Source: Citrus sinensis
Taxonomy: Eukaryota > Streptophyta > Magnoliopsida > Sapindales > Rutaceae
NCBI RefSeq assembly: GCF_022201045.2
Contig: NC_068559.1
Coordinates: 24,311,501-24,375,500, forward strand
DNA: 64,000 nucleotides
Direction: 5' to 3'
Position 1 is the first letter of the stretch. Each line of letters opens with the position of its first letter. Positions 47,242-58,740 of the stretch are shown piece by piece. The notes under the pieces are model-generated. The model had not been told where the DNA came from. It saw only the letters and a program-made list of their open reading frames with translations, and ran no database searches. The position numbers and the translations under genes are program-made.

Positions 47242-49230
47242 GGTACTTTCTATTTCACCCTAGTCATTTTTTGTCACTGGTTCATCAGTATCACTCTAAC
47301 CCCCTTGTTCTCCCTACAGCTGTTATGTCTGGATACAATTGGAGGATAGATTTACTTGTTTTGTGAAGAGAAGACATTTGCCGACAAAAGAAGTCCATTT
47401 GTCTACTGAAGATTCTAGGTGGATATTCTTTCTATGGTTTATTGTAGGCAATACTTTGTAATAGCTGTGCATGCGCAAGAGGTTTTGCTTACTTTTTCCT
47501 AGATGGGTCATGTACAGTTCATTTCCTGTAGAAAGCATCAACAGGCCAAAGTAGAATTTGGTGCTACTAACATTCTTAGTGTTAAGACTTTTATGTATTA
47601 ATATATATTATACAGGTGTTTGGCAACTTGTCAAAATTTTGAACGTGAAGTTTGGTTGTGGGCTTGTAGCGGCACTGGACTGTGAAAGTATTGTACTAGT
47701 TTATTAAAACACAAGATTAAATGATACTCTTCAGTGAGCAGAGCAGGTGTTGTTATTTGCCAATGACACGGGAAAATAGCTTACAGAGGCATTGCTTTTT
47801 GTTTCTTTGGTGTTTGGTGTGTGTGTGGGTGGGGGGGGGGGGCGGTGTGGGGATGTTGGGAACTTACAGAAGCATTTGATATTTTGCTGTTTGGTTGGTC
47901 ATGTGTGTGGATTTTTCTACTACTTGGGCAGTAGAACTAGTTGCCATTGTTGTTCTCATTCTTGCATCAACAATTTTTATTTAATCTGTAAATTTATCAC
48001 CTTTCTTGGTCCATGTTTTGATAGTGTCTTGATCATTTCGATGTGTTTCTTGTTGAAAGCTGTAAGGAGAGGCCTATTAGACAATGTTGATAGACATTTA
48101 GATATATTTATAGCATTATTCAATAATATATTATATAAGCGATATGGGTTGGTTTAGTTAATTTTGTAAAATACGCTCGAGAGTTGATACAAAACACAAG
48201 GGGCAAGAAACGCCTGTACTCAGCGCACAACTCGGATCTCAATAACATTGTTTTGTGCAATGATAAAAGCCTTGACATTTGCCTTCTAGCCAACCGTTTG
48301 CTTTGCGCCATGCCGATCTGCTCACCGACAATCCTCACGAGCTTGTACCCTTCTTGGAGATGAAACTCTTACCTTGAGAATGAGGTTCCTGACCTCACCG
48401 CCTTCACCTCTTCAGGGCTCTTTGCAACTCACTTGCCCTTAGTCTCATTGCCTACATCAAGCTTGCAAACTTGTGTGTTCGTTCATGAACCCTATGGGCA
48501 CTTTTGTGTCACGCTGCTGCCGTCTTACCAACAGCTTAGACCAAAAGAAAATGGTCCAAATTCTCTAGAAGAAACTTTTGTTCAAGTTTTGCAGGGGAAT
48601 GAATGTATATGGGCCCTTTTGGGATCATGTTTCGGGATACTGGAAGTGGAAAGCAAGCTTGGAAACACCGGACCTGACGAAGTGATTTTCTTTTGAGTGT
48701 GAGGAAATGAAAGATCAGCCCGCAATATAATTCATTTGAAGTTGAAGAGGCTAGCACATGACTTCTCGGGGCGCCTATTTTCACCAGGAGGAATTTAGAG
48801 AATAATGGCATGGTGGATTATGTTGTTAAATTATGTGGCTTTGATAATTTGAGCGATTTGGAGGTCACCGAAAGTGGAATACTGATCACCTGAGAGGCCG
48901 GCGATTGGATGCATCATCTCACACCTGAAAAGTTGCAATGTCTGGACAAATTGCATGGCAGTGGATTGAAGTTCTAATTGTCGTTCTTCTTGTTGTTTAT
49001 TTGACTTCATTATCATGTTTGTGTGCTTAATGTCTGCATCATGCCTCTTCTTAATGTAATAATTAAGACTGCTAAAATAACCATAAATAATAAATATAAC
49101 TAAACTGATGAAAATTATAACTAAACTGATTAAATTTCCCAAACCCTCTACTCGAGAATGGATGTGAATTAGAGATGCAATGGATTTACCCGTTCAATCA
49201 ATCAGTCAAATAAATCATAATGACATCGAG
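47242..49230. other. TRAX 3' flank and intergenic, no gene recognised
   Basis: Includes a G-rich run (about 47826-47843). The segment 48180-48700 has mixed composition and short ORFs on both strands, but none matches a family I know; a decayed transposon is possible. Confidence 0.5.
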
Positions 49231-49236
49231 ACACTC

Positions 49237-49271
<35 letters not shown>
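49231..49271. repeat. (TA)n microsatellite
   Basis: Perfect TA dinucleotide run beside a SINE. Confidence 0.9.
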
Positions 49272-49274
<3 letters not shown>

Positions 49275-49287
49275 AAGTCATTTGGTA

Positions 49288-49437
49288 TCCGGCGACCCCA
49301 TTGAGTTCCAATTAATCTAAATTCAGAATGTAGTCACAATTAAAGTTCTTTACCCCTTCCAAATAACGTATTTAGTGGAGATCGAACCCGAGAGTTCTTC
49401 CCACAAACTCAACCTACGCTACCAACTAAGCCACAAC
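49288..49437 (-). mobile_element. tRNA-derived SINE (150 bp) with 9-bp target duplication
   Basis: On the minus strand the element begins GTTGTGGCTTAGTTGGTAGC, containing a pol III A-box (TGGCTTAGTTGG). About 30 bp later comes the B-box GGTTCGATCTCC. It ends near GGGGTCGCCGGA. Both sides carry CATTTGGTA (49279-49287 and 49438-49446) as direct repeats. The (TA)n tract lies beyond its 3' side. Confidence 0.7.
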
Positions 49438-49541
49438 CATTTGGTACTCTTAATTTTTTCAACACAACAGATTCTCAGTATCTTCCGGCTAATAAGCAGC
49501 ACTTCCTATAATATCAACTATTCTAAATACCGAAAACTTTC

Positions 49542-50586
49542 GGGAAATTTACGAAAATAACCATAAATATTTTGTTATTTTTGCAACTAATCCTCTGAAC
49601 TTTTTTCTATCAACATTAGCCAAACACAAGCCTTTCTCCCTAAATTACCCTTCTTTACAGACCAAAACTAATCGGCATCGTGGCATGAGTTATTTTCAAA
49701 CTTATTGATCTGAGTCGGAGGATGGATCTGATGACAGGGTGCCTGTCGCACCAAAACTTGAAGTTGTTCATGATGATGTTTGTGATTCGTCGGAAACGGT
49801 GGCGTTTTGGCCGGAAATTTGAGATAAGTTGTAACTGTTTGGTGATGCTTAGATTCCGGCGATGGGTTGGTCGATCGGAGGTGGGGAATAACGAAAGAGG
49901 TTGAGCTCGTGGAGAGGAGTGGATTGATTACGGTGGTGCTGGCTAAATCGCGGCGGAAACCGGTGAATGACGGCACGGTTGGCGCGGCTGTTTTGGTTGT
50001 TTTTCCGGCGATCTGTGGCTAATCAACGGTGTTCGATGCTTGGGGTTTGATGGCCGGCGATTTATGATCCGTTTAGTGGTGGTTGCGTCCGAATCGGTGA
50101 CGGAAAACGAAAGCCGGCAGCCTTGGACGGTGGCCGCGGGCTGAAGCTTTTGTTTCTGTTCTGTTTCGGTTTTTTTTTTTTTAAATAATGAAGCTAAACG
50201 GAAGAAAACAAAAAGGTGAAAGGAAAAGCAATCTCTCACCCGCGTCGAAGTCGAGAAAAGTTAGAAGCAATTTGGGCACGAAGATTATGGAAGGGGGAAT
50301 GAATATCAATGGATTTGCAGGTGAAAGCATTAATAATAATAATGCTGATAGAATACAACTTGACAAATTTTCCATCTTAAAATCATGCAACAAGCCGCAA
50401 AAGATTAGATTTTTTTTTTTTAAAAAAAATCAAGCTTTTTGGCCACAGAACAAGTTTTTTGAGGGAGAGATGAAGGAGGGGTATTTTGGTCTCAAAAGTT
50501 GTTTTATGGCTAATGTTGATAGAAATATTTTTGAGGGGTTAAGATGAAAAAAATCAAAACTTTAATGGTTATTACTGTAAATTTCC
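49542..50586 (-). mobile_element. non-autonomous Mutator-like element (about 1.05 kb)
   Basis: The ends are GGGAAATTTAC and GTAAATTTCC. The left end region (with TTTCTATCAACATTAGCCAA and AAGCCTTTCT) closely matches the right end of the 8.4-kb neighbour in inverted orientation. Its right end region matches the left end of that neighbour, also inverted. So it belongs to the same family in opposite orientation. The GC-richer interior (49670-50150) has no recognisable protein. Confidence 0.75.
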
Positions 50587-50798
50587 GTAAAACTCACTTT
50601 GTTTTCATAATGAATTGTTTTGTCTACAAATGGATATAATCACGTGTCAAAGTTTACCATAGATCGTGACGTGACGATCAAAGATTTTTACATAAAAAAT
50701 CGTGCATCTCGTGGATTTTTATTCCCCCCCCCTTGTTGTACTTATTTAATAATTAGTATTTGCTTAAACATCACTGAGTCATCATTTGTGAAAGTTTT
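50587..50798. other. 212-bp spacer between two MULEs
   Basis: Unique-looking sequence separating the two head-to-head elements. A C8-9 run lies near 50725. The 9 bp before the larger element (GAAAGTTTT) are the reverse complement of the 9 bp before the smaller element (AAAACTTTC, 49533-49541). Confidence 0.5.
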
Positions 50799-51139
50799 GG
50801 GAAATTTACACTAATAACCAAAAAAACTTTGCTTTTTTTCATCTTAACCCCCCAAAAATATTTCTATCAACATTAGCCATTAAACAACATTTGAGTCCAA
50901 AATACCCCTTCCTCATCTCTTCCCCAACACTCCCTTTCTCTCATCTCTCCCAAACCGATCCAACTCCCATCATCGGCGGCGACATCAACCCTCGTCGGCG
51001 GCGGCTTCATTTCTCACCGGCATCCGATCTACGATCCACAACCTTCAACAAAACCTAGGTTAGTCATTTTTCTTATTTTCATTAATTTAAAATGAGATTT
51101 TAGAATAATAATAGTTATAGCTTGAGATTGATAATGGTG

Positions 51140-52255
51140 GTTGTTGTGCAAATTTTAATGTACTCGCAAGCGCACGAATCTATTGTAGTATAGATCAATG
51201 GTGACGAGTGTCGATCCCACGAGGAGGTGGATTTTAATTGTGTATAGAATTAATTTTGCAAATGGTTGATTGGATCTGTGGTGGAAGTGATTTAAAATAT
51301 GCTAAAATTGGAATTGCAATGATGAGAATAAATTGTAGAGAAAATCGATTAAATTGACTTACTTGGGTATCTGGATCCGTATCAACATGCATCATGGGCT
51401 AAATAATCCGTATTAATGCCAATTAAATCATGAGGGGGGAATCCACACCTCATGAACCACGCTCTAATCAATATGGTGCTAAGGGCTTATCGTGCCAAAT
51501 AATAATAACCTTGTACTAGAGGGCCGGTGAAACCAAGGCGGTACTAGACAAGATTAGTATTATTTGTCGACGAGAAGTCAAAACATCCACAAAAACTAGA
51601 GGGGAAGAGAAAATAAATTTACCAAATTAAGCCCATGACACATGTTGAGACTTCACCTTCAACCCAAGCTTGAAAGAAAATTAGCCACTCATAATTGAAC
51701 TAGGGATAAAATGAGAATTTATTAAAATACGTAGAAAATACAAGATGGAGAGGGAATTACAGAAAACAGAGTCCAAAAATGGATTTAGAGATATCAAATT
51801 AGGGGGGGGGAGGCCCCCTTTTTATAGATACATGGAGTAAATCATGGCCATCGGATTAAAAACAGTTTGGACGCTCAGGATTGCGCCACGTCATCAGTCA
51901 ACAGTCCACGGTTTGACCACGCGGATGAACAGTAACACGGTTTGACCCGACTTTGAACAGTAACGCGGTTTGACCCGGATGAACAGTAACGCGGTTTGGT
52001 TGAAAATAATCCTGTGTGATGCATGCACCGTACGCGCGATTTTTCGTCCACTGATATGCTGCCACGTCACCATCAACAGTACATAAGAATTTTAGTCCAA
52101 CAGGATCGTGACACCTCATCAGTCAATGCCACATCATCGGTCAATGTCACGTCATCATCCGTCTATGTGAATAGTATCATGAACAGTAGCGTATACAGTA
52201 CCGTACACGTGATGGTTTTCTCCTTTATAAATATGCATTTTCTAACACTCAACAG
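51140..52255. repeat. probable nested repeat insertion in the MULE leader
   Basis: Begins near a GTACTCGCAAGCGCACGAAT motif followed by GATCCCACGAGGA, a sequence I know only as a dispersed plant repeat. It runs to a segment with imperfect tandem units at 51911-52001 (GAACAGTAACGCGGTTTGAC-type, three copies of about 28-31 bp). Non-coding. Borders are uncertain. Confidence 0.35.
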
Positions 52256-52407
52256 TGGTGATGATGTTTGTGGTGGTTGGTGGTGTTTGGGAGTACTGTT
52301 TTTGATTTTGGAGTGATTGCGCTTAATTTTGGGGGTGGGAAGGGAGGGGGGCAGGGCGCGCGCCGGCGCCCATCGCTGGGCAGCAGCGCGCGCCCATGCG
52401 CGGCCTG

Positions 52408-52596
52408 CGGTCGCACCAGATTTGGTGCGACAGCAAGCCTCACGCACCAGATTGGTGCGAGAGGCTTGCTGTCGCACCAAATCTGGTGCGACAGGCGCCA
52501 ATTTTTTGGTGCGAGAGGGCCTGTCGCACCAGTTTTTTGGAGCGACAGGCTTGCCTGTCACACCAGATTTAGTGCGACAGGCGCCTGTTGCACCAG
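52408..52596. repeat. left palindromic array of the MULE
   Basis: Repeated, mutually inverted units of the type TCGCACCA(A)ATCTGGTGCGA and GCGACAGGC/GCCTGTCGC. Adjacent units can pair into hairpins. The array ends 80 bp before the Ulp1-like start codon. Confidence 0.85.
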
Positions 52597-52676
52597 AAAA
52601 TTAGAGTTTTTTTTTAACGAGTTAATTTTTCATTTCTGTAAATATAATGTAATAATTTTATAAATATTACAAATAC

Positions 52677-55600
52677 ATGGCGAAATCAGAATCACCGGAT
52701 ATTGAAGTAGGCAAGATGTATTTTCGTTATGCTGATCACTTTCCTGGTCGAATTTCGAGCATGTGTATGTTATCTTCGGTCGTAAAAGCTATCGAGGAAA
52801 AATTAACAAAGCGGCAGTTGAGTATGTTCAAAAAGGATATATTTGGGCATTTCTTGGAGTGTCGAAGTTTTCCATTTAGTGGGGTAATTTTGCATAATCT
52901 TTTACTGCGTCAAGTGGCCCATGAAGAAGATAGCCGTGAGGATCAGTTATGGTTTCAAATTGGTAAGCATTTGATTCGCTTGTCAATTGTCGAATGATGC
53001 TTGGTTACTGGACTTTCATTTGGTGTTGATACCAATGAAAAAAAATGATGAAATGGAGCAGAGGCTACGGAATACGTATTTTGGTGGTGTGCATCGTAAG
53101 ATTAATGTGAAGCAATTTGATGCCGTATTTAAGGAGTTGAATTTCGAGGAAATAGACGATATGGACGCATTAAAGATTGCGCTGTTTTATTTTTCGGACA
53201 GAGTACTAAATGCAAGAAAAAATCACTGTCAAATTAATTTCGATTGGCTTGACCAAGTTGATGATATTCAGTACTTCCGAAAGCGTCCATGGGGTCTATT
53301 GTTGTGTGAAATGATTTACGAGAGTCTTGACAATGCACTGTTCGAAAAAGACGAGAAATTTAAGAAGACTCGGTTGAAAAATCCATATCATAATATTGAA
53401 AAATACAATCTTTACGGATTTACGTCTGGGGTGCAGGTGCTTTTTTTTGTTTATTAATAAGTTTTATAGTATTAAATATTTGATAGTTGTTTTATTTGAT
53501 TTTTCACTTTGGTTGTTGTAGGCTTGGATTTATGAAGCAATCGGAGGGTTACCATCAACATGGGTCGTCAAAACGAAGAGTAAGATTCCCCGCATTCTGC
53601 AATGGAAGCCTATGGCGTCTTCGAGAATCAACTTTACGGAGGTTTATTCGTTCTTCAACGAAGAATCTCGTCTTGTAAGTAATATGTATTACTTATTTTT
53701 TTAACTTTACTAAATTTAAGTTGGGTATACTTACTTAAATTTTTCAATTAAATTTATGGCAGACGGACGTTTTACAAACTCTTGAGCCAAATTCAAAGGA
53801 GAGTAGCAGAAAATATTGGCTCTCTGTGAAGGATTACTTGCCAAGCATTCCAGACTGGGTTCATAAGGTTGGTATACTGTAAGTACAAATTTTTTTTTTA
53901 TCGAAATTTTTGACTTTTCATTTAGTAATTTTAAATGATACTTTATATAGCACCAACCCTTAATCAACGCGATGCCATCGGTTACAAGACAATCGGACGA
54001 GCATGACGATCATGACGACATACCAAATCCAATACCAGAGCAGCGTCATGACACTTTTGAGCAGCGTCATGACACTTTTGAGGATGAGGTGGCTGTTGAT
54101 GACCACCCGCAGCAAACAGACAACTCTGATGACGCACGGGATTCTGAGGTTATAAATAATATACGATATTTTTCACTTTGGTTGTTATTATTTTTTTATT
54201 GTTATTCTAAAGTTTTATTTTTTTCTTTTGTATTAGTCGAGGACAAAGCAGTTTAATGATTACGTACGACGACGGCTGGATAAGATTGATCGTAACGTGT
54301 ATGAAAAAAATCAGAATTAAAAGATTTTAAAGAAACCGTTGTTGGCTTCATCGACACATTTTCTAAACGTCCAAATAAGGATTCTCCCACTGCACGCTCG
54401 TATGCGGTAAGCTAATTTAAATTAAATAATTATGTTCGTTTAACTTTTAATTTGATAATTATTTAATATGTTCTTTTTGGCGATTGTACAGGCCCCGGAT
54501 GACTATGGAGTGTATACTGACGTGGGCAATGAAAATTTGTCTACGCCCACGTCATTGGTTAGTTTCTACGGGGATGTTAGTGGGGAGAGCGTGCAGGTGT
54601 TCACAGAGGTGCCTCCGGGCGTTAGTAAGTTCGGCCGCGCGTACATACCGTCGTATGTTTATAACAGTCCTTACATGATTCCTCCGGTCAGGCGAGGACA
54701 GAACCTCCGGAGGTTACCTCGACCCCAAATCATGGAGCATGCGATTGACATGAGTACGAGTGTGGATGTAAATCCACTGAGAGGATTGGAGGACTCTAGT
54801 TTGTTTGCTGAGTTTGATCGATGGTTCACTGGTGATATCAGAGTCCGCCGGAACGTCCAGCACCCGCGGTCATTCTTTCAAATAATTTTGGGGACAGCTT
54901 CGATGGGATGGCTAGGCGATGAGGTATTTATATTTTCCTCGTGGTGTATACTGTTGTGGATTTGTGTATAATTTTTTTTTAAATCGTAATATTTCTGTTT
55001 CTCTACAGCATATTCACGAGTATCTCCGCTTGATTAGCGAGAAACAACGGCAGTATCCAAATGCCTTACTCCAACGTGTCACACATACGGACACATTTTT
55101 TTGGGTAACGTGCCGACAAAACTTATAAATACTATTTAATTTCTTTAATTATTGCCTTTAAGTTTTATTAATTTATGCATTTCTTGGTTATCTATGTACT
55201 AGGTGTTCTTGAATCAGTTATCGAATAACGTGAATTGTGCAGTCGATTCAATGGTATTCGACGACCGCTTGAATAGTTATCTTTGTGGGCGACAGCACAC
55301 AATGTCAAAATCAATGACGGATGTCGATATGGTATGTATTTTATTACATTTCACATGTTCTATACTGAAAATATTCGAGGAGTTGTTTTTTCTTTGTTGT
55401 ATTTCAATTTCATATATAACGAACATGTTTTTTAATTTGTATATGCAGTTACTCATCCCTGTTAACTTGGACGGTGCGCATTGGGTACTAGCACGAGTTG
55501 ACTTTCGGAAAAATAAAGTCTGGATTTATGACTCATTACTCACATTTCGCGACGACAAAAGGTACAAGTTGAAATTCAAGCCACTTGAAGTTATATTCCC

Positions 55601-55846
55601 TCGATGGTTGGAATATGTTGGCTTCTACAATATACGACCTGAGTTGCGGAGTGAAGACCCGTGGAAAGTTATCGCAGTTAAGAGCGCGCCGCAACAAGAA
55701 AGAGGCACTGGCGATTGCGGTGTTTTTGTATTGATGGTTACATGTATTTAATGTTCGGGCTTAGGTTGGAGTTTAACGCTAGTCATGTCGAGTACTTTAG
55801 AAAGAAGATTGCGGTTGATATATTTAATGACGATATTATATTGTAG
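52677..55846 (+). pseudogene. DUF1985 / Ulp1 (C48) cysteine protease-like gene, degraded
   Basis: The first exon (to about 53436) encodes a DUF1985 region beginning MAKSESPDIE. At 52995-52997 an in-frame TGA replaces the Phe codon of the family motif E-F-C-L-V-T-G-L. A frame change follows at the A8 run near 53038-53045. Later exons continue the family (AWIYEAIGGLPSTWV; TDVLQTLEPNS). Another frame change occurs at the A7 run near 54302-54309. The C-terminal protease domain keeps the His of DGAHWVLARVDF, the Asp of VWIYDSLL and the Cys of GTGDCGVFVLM, that is, the complete C48 triad. One more shift near 55739 precedes the last block (YLMFGLRLEFNASHVEYFRK). Such proteins resemble SUMO-processing Ulp1 enzymes; in MULEs their role is unknown. 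The stop and shifts mean no full-length product is expected. Confidence 0.82.
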
Positions 55847-56036
55847 ACCTATGTAGTAATTTCAATGTTGAAATTTATATAATTTTAATGCCTCACATTT
55901 TGAACTTTAAAATAAAATAAAGTTTTATGAATAATAACAATTTTAACCAACGAAATACAAAAAACAATAACAGTTTTAACCAACGTAACACAAAAATAAT
56001 AATAGTTTTAACCAACGAATAACACACAAAATACAA

Positions 56037-58673
56037 CTAACTTCGAGTCGACGCAATAGGATTCTTACATCGCTTACGATTATGGCCAAGTTCATGACAC
56101 CGGCCGCATCTTACAGTTCGCCGGTCAACGTCCTCGCCAGCCGAGGGTATTCTGCGCTCTTTACGACGTCCAGGTGGCGGTGCCTCAACTGGTGGGTATA
56201 CCTGCAGCTCTTGAATTTCATCTGGAACTTCCCAATCAGCCACATCACCAACTAGCTCCACTGGTTGTGCATAAGCCATCGCCAACGATTCTGTAGTGTA
56301 AAAGTCCGAGCAAAGGTTAATAAAATCCACCCGGTGTGTTAGACACGCCGCAATTGCATGAGCACACACAAGCTGATCAAGCTGAAACACTCTGCAGGAG
56401 CAAGTTCTCTTTTGCAAGTCAACCAACCCTTCCTTAAGCCCACCGCCTATAACTTGAAAGCGATGCGGAGACACCGGCCGAACTATCATTCTTTCAGCTA
56501 TAGTTCTCCTCTCAGTGACTATTTCATCCGCCCATGTTGTTAGCCGAGTAGTCATTGATTCAGCCACAATTTTTCTATCATAAAACCATTGCTGCAATGT
56601 TTTCCTGAAGTGATCAACAAGATGAGTAACAGGAAATTTTCGAGGTTCCCTCATGAAAGCATTAACACTCTCCGCGATGTTGGTGGTAAGAATGCTGTAC
56701 CTCCTACCTTGAAACTGAGACCTTGCCCAATTACACGTACCGACATTATTTTCTAGGTAATCAGCCGCACCCGAGTGGATCATCCACAACCCTTCAAGTT
56801 GTCTCTTAAATTCCTCGTGGCCATATGCTTTTGCTGCATTAATAAAGGCAGGTTCAAATTCATCCCAAAGAGCTTTGGACATTCTAAATTGTGACTTAAT
56901 GTTACCTTTGACGTGGTAAAAACAAACGACATGAGTTGCATTGTGAAATACTTTAAGAACGGCTCTCCTTATGGCAGTGCATCGATAAGAGATAATTACC
57001 AACTCAGGTCTATCACCAATCACTCCATGTAACTTCATCATAAACCATTCCCAAGCATCATTATTTTCTGAATCCATGATCCCAATGGCTAACGGATACA
57101 ATTGATTGTTACCATCAAGACATGTTGCCACGAACATGCTTCCACGATATAATCCCTTCAGATGAGTACCATCTACAGCAATGACAGGCCGAATGTACTG
57201 CATAAACCCCTTGATGGAAGATCCGAGTGCTACAAAATAGTACAAGAAATTACCATCTCCATCCTGCTCGAGGTGAGTGACTGTACCCTCATTCGCTGTA
57301 GTTAGTACGTGAGAGTATTTAGGGAGCAAGTTGTATGACTCTGCAGGGTTGCCGCGTACTATTTCAAGACCAACTTCTCTCGCCCTATATGCCTGCTGGT
57401 ATGTTAACTGAACACCGTATTCCTGTTGCATATCTGCTCTTATGTCATTGGGAGTATAAATCCTCTTATCTTGAATATATTTTTCTGCGATAATATGACC
57501 GACAACCCGGCTCCTTACTTGATGACGTCCATCAACCAATACCTCATTATGACAAGTGTGTACATTATCAATTCTCTTCACCACCCAAGGAACATGTTGC
57601 TCGTTCGAACTTCTAGTTGCTCGAATACGCCATTTACATGATTCTGAACAACAGTGAGCCTCGAAACGTGTCGTAGTAGACCGTGCAATCTTGAAATCAA
57701 ACTTATCTCTAAAGGCCACCTTGCGTAGTTGTAATATAAGCTCATTCTTCTCAGCAAATAGCTTACCCACGCTGATATCATCTGAGTCACAACTGCTAAC
57801 AAAGCTTGGAGCAACCATGTTCGAAGGTAAAGTTGGAGCAAGACTTGTAAGGGGGTCAATTCTCCTTCTCGATCGAACCATAGAAGGAATAGGTCTATTG
57901 CCTCTGTTATTCACAGGAGTATTGTCTTCACACTCATCCTCATCCTGAAACGACGGAACATTCAAAGGACCGGCTCCTCCATCATCACCATCATTATTGA
58001 AACGAGTGCCCCGCCTTGTATTATTAGAAGGTTCTGCACAAATATTATCCCCCTCTGTCTCATTATGAAAATCATCATTGTCCCGAAAATCATTGTTGTG
58101 ATACGGAGAATATTGTTGCTCCAACGACGTTGTTATTGGAAATACCGTTGCTACAACATCCTGTAACGTAACGCCATTATCATCAATGTTGTCATAATTG
58201 TCGTGGATTGGAGAGTAATATTGCTGCAGCGATATTGTCCTTGGCAACACCTCTTCATCATTATCGGGGCCAGACATATTTGCTCTAAACGAAGTTTCTG
58301 TATCGACATGTGGCTCAATACCTTCGCTCGGAACTCGAGGTGATGTGGTCACGAATATAGGAATGCATCCAAAATTAGCTACGTCAGATGCCATATGCAA
58401 CACAACCCTCACCATTTCATCATCACATATATCCATGGGCATTGCACATATACGATATAATGTGTTACTAGACCTCAAAGTTGTCTTCATTGTGATACTA
58501 TAGTCATTAGGATTTATTTTTAACACCTCGTATACTCTTGCCAATAACTGATCAAACAGGTAATTTTTTCCAACCAAAAAAGCTCGATTTTTACCGTTCA
58601 CGTACTCCATACAGCCATTCTCTAATGTCTCCCACCAACCATCGTAACACAATTCAAGTACAACTGAATCCAT
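56037..58673 (-). CDS. MULE transposase (MURA-like), catalytic Asp replaced
   Basis: Uninterrupted 878-codon frame. Residues 1-110 form an N-terminal PB1-like region of plant MULEs. A long acidic linker follows. A MuDR-type DNA-binding domain spans about 300-380 (KWRIRATRS, HTCHNEVL). The MULE DDE core is at about 495-640: the first Asp is D501 in AVDGTHLKG. The second motif, normally (I/V)SDRxxxI, reads ISYRCTAI, so the expected Asp is Tyr563. CFYHVKGN follows, and a downstream Glu candidate lies in the helix FEPAFINAAKAYGHEEF. A SWIM zinc finger (CSC...CAH) is at about 756-775 and a CCHC knuckle (CGRCHELGHNRKRC) near 854-867. The protein should bind element ends, but without the second Asp it is probably unable to cut DNA. 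Confidence 0.93.
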   Translation of the reverse strand: MDSVVLELCYDGWWETLENGCMEYVNGKNRAFLVGKNYLFDQLLARVYEVLKINPNDYSITMKTTLRSSNTLYRICAMPMDICDDEMVRVVLHMASDVANFGCIPIFVTTSPRVPSEGIEPHVDTETSFRANMSGPDNDEEVLPRTISLQQYYSPIHDNYDNIDDNGVTLQDVVATVFPITTSLEQQYSPYHNNDFRDNDDFHNETEGDNICAEPSNNTRRGTRFNNDGDDGGAGPLNVPSFQDEDECEDNTPVNNRGNRPIPSMVRSRRRIDPLTSLAPTLPSNMVAPSFVSSCDSDDISVGKLFAEKNELILQLRKVAFRDKFDFKIARSTTTRFEAHCCSESCKWRIRATRSSNEQHVPWVVKRIDNVHTCHNEVLVDGRHQVRSRVVGHIIAEKYIQDKRIYTPNDIRADMQQEYGVQLTYQQAYRAREVGLEIVRGNPAESYNLLPKYSHVLTTANEGTVTHLEQDGDGNFLYYFVALGSSIKGFMQYIRPVIAVDGTHLKGLYRGSMFVATCLDGNNQLYPLAIGIMDSENNDAWEWFMMKLHGVIGDRPELVIISYRCTAIRRAVLKVFHNATHVVCFYHVKGNIKSQFRMSKALWDEFEPAFINAAKAYGHEEFKRQLEGLWMIHSGAADYLENNVGTCNWARSQFQGRRYSILTTNIAESVNAFMREPRKFPVTHLVDHFRKTLQQWFYDRKIVAESMTTRLTTWADEIVTERRTIAERMIVRPVSPHRFQVIGGGLKEGLVDLQKRTCSCRVFQLDQLVCAHAIAACLTHRVDFINLCSDFYTTESLAMAYAQPVELVGDVADWEVPDEIQELQVYPPVEAPPPGRRKERRIPSAGEDVDRRTVRCGRCHELGHNRKRCKNPIASTRS

Positions 58674-58740
58674 TAAGCCTGAAATTAAAAAAAAAATTAT
58701 TTCAGTCCTAATTAAAATAATACAATTTTAATAAATCTCC

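Noticed and set aside
48120-48811. ORFs on both strands after TRAX (starting MRIVGEQIGMAQ and MPLVSLPTSS)
   Set aside because: Composition looks slightly gene-like, but no family is recognised and frames are short and overlapping on both strands. A decayed element is equally likely.
49668-50239. ORFs of about 100 codons inside the 1-kb MULE as a captured gene
   Set aside because: GC-richer than the surroundings but rich in Ser/Pro/His with no recognisable domain. Capture cannot be supported without a parent gene.
52163-52663. Overlapping GC-rich ORFs on both strands around the palindromic array
   Set aside because: The products are repeats of one short peptide pattern in several frames, generated by the inverted units. 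There is no domain, and no reason to expect translation.
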